A stretch of 64,000 nucleotides of DNA from Atherix ibis (Eukaryota > Arthropoda > Insecta > Diptera > Athericidae). The DNA lies in assembly GCA_958298945.1 (NCBI GenBank), contig OY282610.1:31260167-31324166 (forward strand). Reading direction: 5' to 3'. The notes beneath the pieces were generated by a model that searched no databases, was not told the DNA's origin, and worked only from the letters and a program-made list of their open reading frames with translations. Position 1 is the first letter of the stretch. Each line of letters begins with the position of its first letter. The position numbers and the translations under genes are program-made. Of this stretch, positions 36,500 to 48,775 are shown piece after piece.

Positions 36500-37130
36500 A
36501 CTTATATATATTTTTTAGGGTAAAGAGGAAACTTTCCAAAGTCCGGTATTCCCAGCAGTTCTTAACTTACCGCATCTGTTAGCCAAATGACAAAAAACAC
36601 CTTTCGCCATTTATAGACAGAAGTAGTGCAACATTTATTTTGAAACATTGACCAATTATTGTTCAGACAGTCTACTCGACATCCTTATTAAAATTTTAGA
36701 TACAGGAACTGGTACCCAAAACTTAATTTTCTTTTCGAAAACTAACCTCTTCCCATCTACCTTTCCTTCGACGTTCAACTTACTACTCCTCATCTTCTAA
36801 CGGAATATCAGCTCATCCAACATTGTTTTTCTAATGAAATTCCTTCCAATATGGACATACGGACTCAAATTTTTGTATTAAAATTCCTATCGAATGTACA
36901 CTTTATAATGCCGAATTGTTCGAAAAATTATCAATGCTGCTTTACAGAGTTATTCATTGTATTGTAAATATCTCATTTGTTTGTAAACTACAAACTACAA
37001 GCATTTAAAATTATAAAAAATTCCATTCAAATCTATTCTGCTATCTTTATCCTTGAGCCAAAAAACTGTTCACTCCTACCCTTCCAACACATACGCATTT
37101 ACTTTTATTAAGGTGATGGCCTGGATATTT
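36500..37130 (+). pseudogene. Second jockey-like LINE tail, decayed
   Basis: The clearest block is IWTYGLKFLY at 36850, matching the PIWTYGIQLWG motif near the end of jockey-clade ORF2, followed by CRIVRKIINAALQ, which fits QSKTLRTIVNAPW. Preceding sequence is less A/T-rich than the surroundings but broken by stops. Same orientation as the relics at 30.3 and 45.8 kb. Confidence 0.45.
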
Positions 37131-37134
37131 TTTT

Positions 37135-38085
37135 CAAATTATTAAATAAATCATTTCGTTCTTAGAACCCTTACATATTTTGATAAAAATGTATGTATCA
37201 GTAAAGTTTACTCATAAAAAATTCATAATCATATTTCCTGTAGGAATATTTTCAATTTGTATTTGAAAGAAAATTTTTAAAATCAGCTTATTGCTAAATA
37301 AAAAAAACGTCAGAAGGAATTAATACTTTTCGTTTATTATATTGAGGTAAATTTTTGTTATGACAACAGAAATTTTGTTAAAATTTACAAAAAAATATTT
37401 CGCTCATAAGGGAAGAGTAATCTCTTGGTTAAATATTTTTATTTACTTCAATCATAAATGCTCGTGGATAAAAATGTATGCAAAATGTCCTTATACATTT
37501 TCTAGTGGTTAGCAAATAGCAATAAAAAATCAAATAGACAATTGGCATTATTCATGTACTTGTTACAATATGATTTGATTTTGATATTGAATTGATTGGA
37601 TGAAAATTTATCGATTTGAATAAATTCAGTGCCGAATTAGTGCCGAATTAGATTATTCCACATGATTGATGTTTAATGGAAATTTGTGATGAATTTGGTA
37701 GGATTTGATCAATTTACGAATGAATTTATGGTAACTCAGTGTCAGAGTTAAGTGCGATGCAATGTATGCAGTGTGCAATTGAAGTAACCAACTTCAATTG
37801 CACACTGCATACAATTTTCATTTCCTATCGAATTTTGTGATATATAATCTCTTTTAATACCTGAATAGATCTCTATTGAAACTGTTATTTAACTATGGGA
37901 ATATTAAAAACTTAAATCCAGTTCAAAATTTCTACTATCTATCTTTAATAGCCTTCAATATTTAATTGAATTATTTGGAAATTATTCAGTTTACCACAAA
38001 AAAATTAAAAATATTCCATTTTATATGAAGTTTTTATAGAAAAGATAAAAGATTTCAACGATTATGTACGATAAATACTATTAAT
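37135..38085. other. Intron with a perfect fold-back hairpin
   Basis: No gene. Contains the hairpin at 37763-37813 described separately, and a short duplication (GTGCCGAATTA twice near 37630). Confidence 0.5.
37763..37813. repeat. Perfect fold-back hairpin, 23-bp arms
   Basis: Arms 37763-37785 and 37791-37813 are exact inverted copies of mixed base composition with a 5-nt loop. No element ends or TA duplication are seen around it. It could be a snap-back repair product or a precursor-like hairpin RNA. Confidence 0.85.
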
Positions 38086-38087
38086 TA

Positions 38088-39316
38088 CGAGGGTCATTCA
38101 ACAAGTACTTAGCCTACAAAAGAAAAACGAAAATTTTAGAAAGGTGGGCCCAGCGATGCTCTAACTTTTTTAACCCGTCCAAAAAATACATTTTCTCGAG
38201 GGAAGCAAAATAGGCCTCCGTGGCGACGATGACCTCCTCATTCGACCCAAATCTATTCTCGGCGAGTGATTTTTTCAGGTTTGGAAACAAAAAGTAGTCA
38301 CAGGGGGCCAAATCTGGAGAGTACGATGGATGGGGCAGCAATTCGTAGCGCAATTCGACCAATTTGGCCATGGTTGCCGTGGTGGAACAGCACGTTTTTC
38401 TTCGCAAAGCGGGGCCGCTTTTTTTTCAATTTGACGTCAAATCGGCCCAATAAGTCAGCACTGTAGCGCCCCGTGATTGTTTTATCCTTCTCTAGGTAAT
38501 CTATGTGGATCACACCTTGTGAATCCCAGAAAACGGTGGCCATCACCTTTCCGGCCGATCGAACAGTCTTCGCCTTCTTCGGAGCACGTTCGCCGGGTGA
38601 AGTCCACTGTTTAGACTGTTCCTTGGTCTCTGGTGTGTACCAGTGAATCCATGTTTCGCCGACGGTCACGAAACGACGCAAGAACTCCGCTGGATTGCGC
38701 TGCAACAGCACCAAACACGTCGCCGATGTGGTCTCACGGTTGCGCTTGTTTTCCGGTGTGAGCAAACGCGGCACCCATCGCGCCGACAGCTTGCTCATGC
38801 CCAGTTCTTCGTGTAGAATATGATGCACCGTTCCTACTGCGATGCCCACAATCTCAGCTATCTCGTGAACCTTCAATCGACGGTCTGCCAACACGAGATC
38901 GTGGACTTTCTTAACGTTTTCCTCCGTAGCAGCCGTTTTCGGGGCACCTGGGCGTGGCTCATCAAAAAGCGACGTGCGGCCACGAACAAACTAGGTGAAC
39001 CAATTCTTGACGGTCGCCATCGAAGGAGAAGAGTCACCATATACAGCATCCAAGCGATCTTTGATTTCGCTGCGCGTTTTCCCTTCCAAAAACAAGAATC
39101 TAATCACCGAACGATATTGTTCTTTTTCCATTTTTGTGCAACCGACCGACACGCTCGCTTTCAAAGGCTATCAAAACAAAACTAATGAAGGGAATCGACT
39201 GAAACTACTTGACTTGACAGTAGGCTACTAAAAAAATGTACTGCACGATGGTAAATTTCTTTTGTGACAGCAGTTCTATCGGGCGGTGAGGCTAAGTACT
39301 TGTTGAATGACCCTCG
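38088..39316 (-). mobile_element. Mariner family 2, copy F
   Basis: Flanked by TA at 38086-38087 and 39317-39318. Left end CGAGGGTCATTCAACAAG, right end the inverse. About 1.23 kb; shorter because about 50 bp at the 3' end of the gene are missing. Antisense to the host receptor. Confidence 0.93.
38140..39131 (-). pseudogene. Mariner transposase, family 2 copy F
   Basis: ATG at 39131. GAG has become TAG after NWFT (about 38990). The frame continues as 38298-38894 with the helix-turn-helix and WVPRLL. The first catalytic motif reads VGETWIH, so the first Asp is Gly. A deletion removes the second motif entirely: HHGNHG is joined to the GQIG frame. The third motif CDYFLFP survives in 38114-38407, and unlike copies D and E this copy keeps the EVIVATE codons. 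The last 12 codons are deleted. Two of three catalytic residues are gone. Confidence 0.92.
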
Positions 39317-39539
39317 TATATTATCATTAAGTGAATACACCTTAAATGAATTTTTCAATTTCAATTCAATATTTTAAAAATATTAAGTTGAATGGCTCTA
39401 ATATGAGACAGTATTAAAGAAATTTTATAAAAAAGAGATTCACAGTTTTAACATGATAAAATTTCATCAATTAATGGTCCCAATATGATACAGGGATTAT
39501 TTTTTTCATACTCAAAAAGGATATATCACAGAATGTAGC

Positions 39540-40330
39540 AAACCATTTTTAAGATATTCACCGCTATCTTACTAGGCCCCATTTGCTAAAAAATTATTTT
39601 TACATACCAGAGAGGCATCACTCCAGTTAAATCATCAACAGATCCACCATCTTCTCATTGACTTAAAGTAAGATAGCGGTGATAATATAACCAGGTTAAA
39701 ACTCTATAAATCTTTGAGGGTGTTAAGCACCCCAGAAAAATAAATTAGACTGGACTAGGGTGTGAGAGGAAGAGTAAAAGCAACAATGGTCTCAGGCAAG
39801 GAAATGCACTTCCGTGTTGAAGAATAAATTAAAAATAATGTGTCGATTAGAAGGAATTGTACGAGAGGCCTTCATAAATATTGAGTCGACGGCGGAAAAT
39901 CTTCGGTTACACATAACGAATTAGCACTATTCATATACAGAAAGGAGATTATATCTTTGAAATAGTTAAATCATTTTCCTATTTAAAATCAAGGGTGGCA
40001 TTTGCGAGGAGGATCCTTCGAAGAATTTTCAAACCCATACATGAGGATAGACGATACCGCAGTAAAATTAATGATGAGATCCTGAAGCGTTACCGTAACA
40101 CCTCGATTGTGGATAAAATTAAGCTTAAAAGTATGTGAGGAGCTGGATACATAATCCATAAGGATGAGGCAAATGGTGTCTAAAAAGTCTATAATAACTC
40201 TATTTATGGTCTCAAAAGACTTGGTAGGCCAGGCCTTTGGTGGATCGCTAGCCACAATGCTAAAAACATGCTCGGAGTTTCAAACTGATATCCAGTAGCG
40301 ACAAAGCCGAAACGTCTAGATTTTTTTGTT
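39540..40330 (+). pseudogene. LINE endonuclease-reverse transcriptase tail (RTE/CR1-like)
   Basis: A decayed but readable reverse transcriptase C-terminal half. HLLIDLK near 39650 matches HLFIDFKAAYDS. GLRQGNALPC near 39790 matches the RQGDPLSC motif. EAFINIESTAENLRLHI fits the segment after the YADD box. VAFARRILRRIFKP at about 39995, followed by YRSKINDEILKRYRNTSIVD and LGRPGLWW, matches the terminal LRRIFGP...YN.EL...GRPRLRW region. Several stops. It is on the same strand as the receptor gene, inside its 17-kb intron. Confidence 0.7.
39558..39682. repeat. 16-bp inverted repeat within the LINE relic
   Basis: TCACCGCTATCTTACT at 39558-39573 and its exact inverse at 39667-39682, 93 nt apart. 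Confidence 0.8.
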
Positions 40331-40334
40331 TTAA

Positions 40335-41695
40335 CAGACCTAAACCAGACTACCAGCATATAATACATCAAAATTGCTTGAATATATTTTAGGGATTATC
40401 CCCAAGCAATCTCTTTGAACAGAATAGATTTTTTTGCATAAATATTTTCTTCTTCAATTATTTAAAAAAAAAAATCTTTTGCATAAAGTCAATAGAAAGA
40501 AATAAAAATATGCATACAATATAATATGGAAAAAATTGTTGAAAAGTTTCTACAAATACTTGATAGAATATTTAAAACTCTTCAAAAATTATTAACATTT
40601 ACCAATGATAGCAAAATTTCATTTAGCGTGTGTAACAAAAACACTAAATAAATTCTTTCTTTTTGTTTTTCGTAAAAGTCAATTAAATCAACAACAACAA
40701 AAAAATCAATAAGTACATCTTGAATAAATTACAAACATGAAATTGTTTTTATTTCATTTATTTTGATTTCATAAGGGAATCATACAACATAAACTTTGCA
40801 AATGGATTCTTTTTTTCTTCTCGAAATTGTTTTTATTTTATTTCAACATGTATTATATCATTGATAACATAATGTATATTTTCTATGAAATGATAGATTG
40901 AGATTTTTTCTATTTCTGTTTTTTTTTCTTTTGTTTTTATACAAGGGCATATTTCAAAAGTTAAGTGTAAAAACTGTGCTTTTTTTCTATCCCAAATTGA
41001 TATTATGAGCAGATAGAACTAGATGAGTTTATCTTATCAGATATGGCAAAAAGTTTGGAAAAAGGTCGTTAAAGATTTTGTTCTTATATTAATGTTTTTA
41101 TAAAATGTGAATCTAGGGAAATATAATATTAGATACAGAAAAATTATTTTGTAAATAAAACTATGTTCATAAATTAGTTTTATTCTACAATAGATTGACT
41201 GGAGTCATTTATATATGAGATTGTAAAAATCGATACTAAGAAAAACGTTTTTTTTGAAATTTTTTAATAAAACTATTTACCAAAAATCAATAGTTTAAAC
41301 AGCATAAATATTTAATATATCCTGACATTTTGCAAATATTCCATGAACAAATTTTTAATCTATACTTATTTAAAAAAAATATATTAATTAAATAACTTGT
41401 TAAGTTTTCGGCATCCCCTAACTCTAAAACAGCTTAAGTTTGGATGGTGTTGAAACAAAAAACTAGTAGTTTTTATTGTACATGCTGATTGGCTAACATT
41501 GCCAGATTGAAGACAGAAAATTTATTATTTTTAAATAACATAAAAATTAGGAAAATTTATGAATATCAAAATAAGAAAAATTATTTGCGAATACCCATGA
41601 ATTTATAATGTTTTTTTATGTTATCAAAAATTATAGAAAAAAATATGTTTTGATTAATAAATTTCAAAAATCGTTATAAAAAAAGTTTAAATAAA
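40335..41695. other. Intron, no gene seen
   Basis: AT-rich DNA without recognised coding or repeat content. Confidence 0.5.
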
Positions 41696-41867
41696 ATGTG
41701 AGGCGTGGCAGAGAGCTAATAAAGATGGCAATACTGCGGACTTCCCACTCCAAATGGCTTGTACGTTTGTCCTTCTTAGACGTTCAGTAAAAGTTTCAAC
41801 ATTATCCGGTTACTACGCGATCCCCTTGTAGTCTGTTATGGGATATGTTTTCGTAGTGCGTAACAAA

Positions 41868-42410
41868 AAATATACCAGTTAATTTTGGAGGAACGGTGTT
41901 CTACCAAATTTTATGTAAAGCTTGCTGGATTTACGAGTTTGACGTAAGAAAAATTGCCAACAATTCTATTAGGAATAATCCACACAAAGAGCACAAGTTA
42001 CTCGTATTTGGGGGTATAATATTTTAGATAATGAACCTTGCGCAGAGGAAGCCCATTATTAAAAAAATCCTGTAAAGGATCAGGAAAAGGGTTCTTCGTA
42101 ACAGATCGGACATTGCAGACCCTTAAATACTCCATGACGATGGAGATACCCGTATCACACGGGTATCTCCTTCAACAAGTTTTTGTCGGACAAAAATTTT
42201 TCTAGGATTGGTCAGGCTGATCAAAGTGTGTGTGATTTATTTTTCCCCAAAATAAAAATGAACTTGAAAGGGTGTCATCTTAGTCCTATCGATATCATCT
42301 AAATGGGTGAAACAGAGGATCTGACTGCGTTTACAGGTGAAACATTCCAAAATTGCTGCAAAGAGTGCAAATAACTATTGCCTTCACATTAGTCCTGTTT
42401 ACCAGTACTT
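41868..42410 (+). pseudogene. Mariner relic of a SETMAR-like family, middle deleted
   Basis: The N-terminal piece reads CSTKFYVKLAGFTSLT and then NNPHKEHKLLVFGG, matching IKFCVKL...FTSS and YGNNALKKTQVYEW of SETMAR-like mariners. The C-terminal piece, from about 42235, reads CDLFFPKIKMNLKG and ETEDLTAFTGETFQNCCKEC, a close fit to CDFWLFPKLKSALKG and LRALTEEDFQNCFEQW. The catalytic middle is missing. A perfect hairpin (42142-42170) lies between the two pieces. The upstream 41700-41865 may be its leader. Confidence 0.6.
42142..42170. repeat. Perfect fold-back at the deletion joint of a mariner relic
   Basis: GGAGATACCCGT at 42142-42153 and its exact inverse at 42159-42170 around a 5-nt loop. 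It lies between the N- and C-terminal pieces of the relic. Confidence 0.8.
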
Positions 42411-42548
42411 TTCTATTATATTATGACAGAAAGCTTATTTATATTATTATAAATGCTTATTTTAAAACTATACCATTGTCAAATATTTTTAAGTGGTAAT
42501 AAATACCAAAATCTCTTCCACAAATATTACCTACTATAGGCAATATTA

Positions 42549-43785
42549 GAGGATCGTTCAATAAGTCCTTAGAAAATCCAAGAAACTGCGCTTGCAGTGT
42601 CGGTAAAGATACTTTTTTATAAGTTCCCTTATCAACAGGAAAGCTGTCAAAATTTCAGCTCGATCCACAGCGTAGGTCAATTTCTATCGTCGATTAAAGT
42701 TAACGACATTTATTTGTGCATAACAATGGAAAAAAGCGAGTTTAGGACTGTCATCAAACATTCCCATTTGAAAGGCTTAAGCCCGAAAGAAATCAAAGCC
42801 GAGTTGGATGCAGTTCATGGCACATCTGCACCTGTGTTTGCGACGATTTACAATTGGATGAATGAATTTAAACGTGGCCGTTCATCCACAAAAGATGAAC
42901 ATCGTTCAGGACGCCCAGTTGAGGTGTCTACTCCTGAAATCATCGACAAAATCCAAAATCTCATTTTGAATGATCGGCGAATTAAAATGCGCAAATTAGT
43001 TGAGGCCACGGGCATATCACAAGGTACAGTCGCTTCAATTTTGCATGAAAAATTGTCTGTGAAAAAAATTTCCGCAAGATGGGTGCCGCGTTTGCTCTCA
43101 GAGGAGAATAAGCGCAATCGTGTAGTGGACTCTGAGGCTATGTTGGCACTCTTTCATTGCAATCCTGCCGAATTCCTTCGTCGATATGTCACTGTGACGA
43201 AACCTGGATACACTACTACACTCCAGCAACGAAGAGACAATCATCACAGTGGATTTTCAAGGGTGAACGGGCTCCGAAGAAGGCAAAAACTGTGCCATCG
43301 GCCGGCAAGATGATGGCCACGGTCTTTTGGGATTCGCAAGGCATCATTTTTATCGACTACTTGGAAAAAGGAAAAACAATAACAGGAGCGTATTTCGCGT
43401 CGTTATTGCAACGGTTGAGCAAGGAAATCAAAGAGAAACGCCCCCATCTGAAGAAGAAAAAAATCCTCTTGCATCAGGACAATGCGCGTGTGCACACCTG
43501 CGCTGTTTCCATGGCCAAAATTGTAGAATTGAGAATGGAATTGTTGCAGCATCCCGCTTATTCACCAGATTTGTCCCCGAGTGACTATTTTCTTTTCCCC
43601 AATCTAAAGAAATGGCTTGGCGGACAACGGTTCACTTCCAACGAGGACGTCATTGCTCAAACGGATGAGTATTTTGCAGAACTTCCGACATACTATTTTT
43701 TGGACGGGATAAAAATTTTGGAAATTTTTTTATAAAAAAACAGTTTTTTTCCATCTTTTTCTAAGGACTTATTGAACGACCCTCG
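42549..43785 (+). mobile_element. Mariner family 1, copy H
   Basis: TA at 42547-42548 and 43786-43787. The left end reads GAGGATCGTTCAATAAG, apparently missing its first C. The right end is intact. About 1.24 kb; the 3' part between the gene and the right terminal repeat is shortened. Confidence 0.92.
42726..43735 (+). pseudogene. Mariner transposase, copy H, one frameshift
   Basis: ATG at 42726. Open through the helix-turn-helix and WVPRLL to the first catalytic motif, where one G is missing (GTGACGAAACC for GTGGACGAAACC, about 43197), shifting the frame. The continuation 43157-43735 carries HQDNAR and SDYFLFP intact. The last 16 or so codons are deleted and end in a T run. The same 1-bp loss occurs in copy I. 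Apart from this it is one of the cleaner copies. The longer frame start at 42597 lies in the leader and is not used. Confidence 0.93.
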
Positions 43786-43789
43786 TATA

Positions 43790-45835
43790 TTAATCCTTGG
43801 CAAACTTTTATATAATTTTACAGCTATGATATCTTAAATAGTTCTAATAGTTTTAAGAAACCGACTGCCAATTTTGTCCTCTTGCGTTTTATATTTATAA
43901 AGATTTTATATGTACAAAAATGTTATAAGAAATAATAAATTCTTAATAAGTAAATAACATTTAAATTTCTAAATCGTAACAAACATAATAATTTTACTAC
44001 AAAATACCAACAGTAATAATGGTAATACTCGTAATTGCAATAATGAATGCAGAAATAAATTTTTGGAACTTCGTGCAAAGCTTACAAGAAATCTCTGAAG
44101 ACATATTTGTATTTATCACGCAATAATAGAATGGATTTTTTTTTTATTTGAACAAACAGGATGAACAACATGAAGAGTGAACATGAAATATTCAAATTCA
44201 ATAATAAATTCATTAAAAAAATTTCTTATAGAGCTTCTTTATGATTAATATAGAAAAAGATTTCGGAATAAATTTATCTTATGTAAAAAAAAAGAAGATA
44301 CAAAAAGTAGATCGTAGTTTTTATGATTATTTAGGAGAGACATGGAATTTTGAAAAAAAAAATATAATAATGCCTTCTGCGAAAATGATTAAATGTATTA
44401 TATTCTTAGATTATATTCCTGAATAAAATATGAAATTGATACATGCGAGTATATGGTATATGGTATAAGTATGTATGTGCCCACCTATAAGGTGGTAAAT
44501 GAATGGTAGATAGAATTGCGTGTTAAAAAAGGTGAACTCTATTTATGAAAATGGAGGATGTGCAATGTTATAATGTTTCCCATGGAATTTCTTGGAAGGT
44601 TTACTTAAAATCTGAGACTAGTAGTAGTAGTACTTACTTTTTTGGCAGAAAACTTTTTTGTTTAAAAATGATATGAGTCTCTTTTGTATGCTAAATTTAT
44701 AACCAAAATACCTACATATAAGTACATAAAAAAAACTATACAATTTTCCATCACATTTAGGGGAAAAAAAATGCCAAAAGGATAATTTTACTCGCCGAAT
44801 ACAGAAATAGCACTTTTCCATCATTATTCCGTTAGGGATATATTGTTGATTTATTTAAATTTACATCAAGTGTAGATATTATAATCTCTGTACACACTCT
44901 TTTAAAGTTATATTCTGCAACTTATATGAATATACTTCAAAGCTTTCAGATTTTGTATAATTTTATGTTTTTCATTCCACATGATTTTTTTTTTTTTAAA
45001 TAAAAAAGTTATCGAAAATTTGAATGGTGGTGATACTTTTATCTTTCAATTAGGATATTTTTGCTACCAACGATATTAGTCGTCCTCAAAGTATATTGAA
45101 AGAAATGTTTCGAATATAAGAGTTTATCCTATTTATAATTTGGAAAAATAGTAACTAATAAAATAGACTTTTGATTTAATTATATTCCTAAGACTTAATA
45201 ATTATGCAAAAAAATATTACATTATTCAAATAAATTACCACAAAACTTTCTACAGGATTTGATCCTTTTGTACTATGTAAAATAATAGGGATATACCTTC
45301 CAAAAAATTATTATTTATATAATGTTCTTTTCAGTTTTAATAAAATAGTTAGAAAAAAGAAATTAATTTTATGTTTATATCAGAATATGATTTAAAGATT
45401 TAAGGACGTTTTTACCAAAGCCTACATATTACTATCGTCATAATAGAACTTATTAAAAAAAATTTAAAAACACAATTAAGTACATTGACGGTATGGTTAG
45501 GCAATACATGTATGTTCTGGAAGTAATTAACTACACGTATATATTGTATAATTCTTAAAAATACATTTTTTTTAAATACTTTATATAGTCACTTGGGTTA
45601 CAAGCCAAAATTCATAAAAAATTTCACCTATTCTATTTAATCTTCTTTATTCTGAAGCAAATTTTCCGAAAAGCTTTAGTTTTAATTACACACATTTTCA
45701 ATAGTATCATGTGCACAACCTATTTTCTTTTACTCTGGAAATTTACTGTTATTAAAATAATTGCTAAGCCAAATAAACCCATTAAATCTCATTCTTCTTA
45801 TCCTTGGTAAGATTTTTTTAAAACTCCTATTAAAA
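43790..45835. other. Intron, no gene seen
   Basis: AT-rich. The 61-codon frame at 44241-44426 resembles nothing known to me. No repeats identified. Confidence 0.5.
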
Positions 45836-45839
45836 TGAC

Positions 45840-46898
45840 TCTACCCAATCATAGATAAAGAAAAAATTATCCCTGATCACCAATTTGGCTTCCTATCAGA
45901 ATACTCGACTATCCAGCAATGCATCGCATTATCGATCACATTGCATCCTCTCTTGACAGGAAAGAGTATTGTCCAGGAGTATGTTTTGACTCCTCTGGAA
46001 ACTAAACAACTTTCTTATTTCAACATACTACCTTATCATAAATTCATATCTCTTGTAACATCATTCCAAGCTGCAATTAACTCATAATCATCAGAAATAT
46101 ATCCTATTCTAGCAGGAGTACCACAAGGCAGTACCCATGATATCTCATCTGATCCTAAAACTATCTCATTGCTACTTATGCAAACGACATGGTCATACTT
46201 GCTACCCATACAAATCCTCATATGGGTTCCAACAATTTACAATTCCATACCCACAACCTTCAATCCTCGTTAAACAGATGGAGAGTGAGGGTAAATGAAC
46301 AGAAAAGTGCTCACATTACTTTCACACTTTGTCAAGGAAAACCTACCCCTTTATACCTTAATAGGAACATGATTCCACAATATGTTATTTGGGACTTTAA
46401 CTGGACAACAGATTAACATGGAACCCTCATACTAGACTAAAAAAAGTTGAAGCCACTAGAAATTACCTACAACTTCTTAGACTACTGGACAAATGCTCAA
46501 AATTAACAATTATAAAACCTCTTTGGACTTACGGAATTAAACTTTGTGGTTCAAAGAAACGTTCCAATTCCTTTCGCGTCCAAGCCTTACAATCCAAGAT
46601 CCTCCATAAAATTTTTGATGCCTCCTTTTATATTCGTAACAACGTAATACATCGTAATCGAAATGTTTCCTTTGTTCAGGACCTGTGCTTTTCTCGCTAT
46701 CAAAAATTTCACTCTCGTTTGTCCTATCATCATAATCCACTTGTGAGAGAATTGTCCTGTACTGTCCTCCCCGGAAACACTCATCGGAGACTTAAGAGAC
46801 TTTCTAGAGAAATCTAACTTCCATTAGTTGAAGAAATGCCGATGGGTGTCTGCATTTCTCCAACTAATTAAATTATAGTCGCAGATAAAAAAAAAGAA
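45840..46898 (+). mobile_element. Jockey-like LINE 3' part with short A-rich tail
   Basis: A 5'-truncated, frameshifted ORF2. A region near 45870 reads like the start of the RT fingers (FGFRxxxST..A). YANDMVILATHTNP at about 46176 is a mutated YADD box. Then SLNRWRVRVNEQKSAHITFT and LYLNRNMIPQYVI, LLRLLDKC, LWTYGIKLCGS, VQALQSKILHKIFDA and HRRLKRLSREI follow in the correct order for the jockey clade. A short 3' UTR holds a hairpin (46824-46867) and the element ends in an A-rich run near 46898. Stops and frame changes throughout. Same strand as the receptor. Confidence 0.8.
46824..46867 (+). repeat. Stem-loop in LINE 3' UTR
   Basis: TTAGTTGAAGAAATGC and its inverse with one mismatch, 12-nt loop, just before the A-rich end. 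It may be the structure the element's reverse transcriptase recognises, or a coincidence. Confidence 0.6.
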
Positions 46899-46899
46899 A

Positions 46900-48590
46900 T
46901 TTTTTTCCTAAGAACTAAAATAACCACAAAATAAATTTATTGTTATTAGAAACATATTTTTAAAAAAAATTTCATTTTAAAAATTTATTCGACAATGATA
47001 ATACAGAATAAAGACGTTAATTTATTATAATTTTTTTCTAACCATATATTCATATATCTGATTATATGGTAAATTTATTAATTAAGTTCAGTTTTCAATG
47101 GAATTTTTCCGAGAAGGTTCAAAATAAAATTCTATAAAAGTTCATTTCAATAAATTACAATAGAAACATCTCAAATTAAGCTCCAATTGACAAATTATAT
47201 CAATTGTATTATACTTGATTGTAAAGAATTCTACCAAAATGTATTTTTAGCTTAATATTCATGAAATTCAATATGCCATCCTAATAGAATTTCGTTGGAA
47301 AGCAAATAAAGATAATATTGTTTTTTTTTTTTTTTTTTTTTAAATTTTGCTGACATTCAAAATCGGGTGGCTCAAATTCTACCAATGTTAATCTATTATT
47401 TTGTAAATAATTCATTAGATCCAATATTATCAATAAATTTGTTATTCCAGAAAAGATTCCATAGAAGAATTTCAGCTCTTTTAAATAAGAATTTTTTAAT
47501 AAGAATACAATATTTACTCGGAGGGTAAATGGTTTTATTTCTAGACAAATTTCCATTATATTAAAATAAAATAGGAAAAAAAGAGCAGACTTATTTGAGT
47601 ACATTGTAAAAAAAATGTTCATACAATATTATTACCATGAACATACTTGTACTATATAAAAAGCTTGGCTTTGCAATAGCTTTGTTGCAAAGAATTTTCC
47701 TTATTGGATTATGTGTATCTAATAATCCAAACAAAAATTTTTATATATTTTATTGGGCAACTAAAAAAAAAAAATTCAATGCAATAAAAATGAAAATTGC
47801 CAAAATTGAAGCTACTATGTGCACTAATAGAAGAAAGATTATATTCAAAAAAAAAATTAAGTTATAACCGCACCCAAAAAATTTAATGCAAAGTCAAATA
47901 ATATATCAAAAACTAAAATGAAAATACAATGAGAATAAAAAATAACATCAAAAATTGATTCATTCTACATGAATGATATCTAAATAGGCAGAGACTTTTA
48001 TTGCAAAGATATTTTCTTGTTCCATGAACCGACTAGATGGTTATTCAGTATGAAAAACGAGAGCTTTCCACATAAAATGATTGAATTTATTATATGTTTC
48101 CTTGACAAATTTTCTCATCAGTACCAAGGACTATATTACTAAAGTTATATAATTTTTTTTCTTCTTTATCATCATTTAACTTATTTTCTTTTATAATCGT
48201 GTAGGTTTTTTTTTTTTGGTTTTTTTTGTTAAAAACAAAGCTTATTGTGCATAAAAAATTGAGAAAAAAAACGTAAGCATACAAATTGTTTCCAGTATTT
48301 AGATAGATCTTATCTTAAAAAATATTTCTTAATAGAAATTTCACAGGTTATCATATATAATTCTAAAATGTCTTCATATAAAGTTTCAATACTAAGAAAA
48401 GAAAATACTTGCTCGATTCGAGTTAAGGAGCACTGCGAAATTTCCTAAAGTACACTTACACATATATATAATTACTATTTCGCTTAATAATACAATTAAT
48501 TCTTTTGAATAGCAAAAATCTTTTTAATAATTATCTAAGATAAGGAAAATATATTAATTGTGCAAAAAATCCTTTTTAATCAAATTTTTT
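46900..48590. other. Intron, no gene seen
   Basis: AT-rich, several poly(T) and poly(A) runs (for example 47319-47341). Frames up to 113 codons are A/T-driven without recognised similarity. Confidence 0.5.
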
Positions 48591-48627
48591 ACATCGGTGT
48601 GAGCTTTGGATTAAATTCGTGAGTCAT

Positions 48628-48651
48628 ATGTGTGTGTGTGTGTGTGTGTGG
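48628..48651. repeat. (TG)n microsatellite
   Basis: About twelve TG units, within repeat R copy 2. Likely polymorphic. Confidence 0.95.
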
Positions 48652-48775
48652 GTGCGTATATATAATAATGAGTTTTATAATAAAATTTACAATTTTTTTT
48701 CACTCAATACACGCATCTAACCCAATGCTCACACCAATACAGCAAATTTGACGCATTACTCTTAGGCATAAAGTA

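Noticed and set aside
42597..42725. N-terminal extension of the copy H transposase (start at 42597)
   Set aside because: The same bases form the non-coding leader in the other family 1 copies. The conserved protein starts at the ATG at 42726.
47281..47622. 113-codon - strand frame
   Set aside because: It contains poly(A)-derived Lys runs and no recognised motif; low-complexity artefact.
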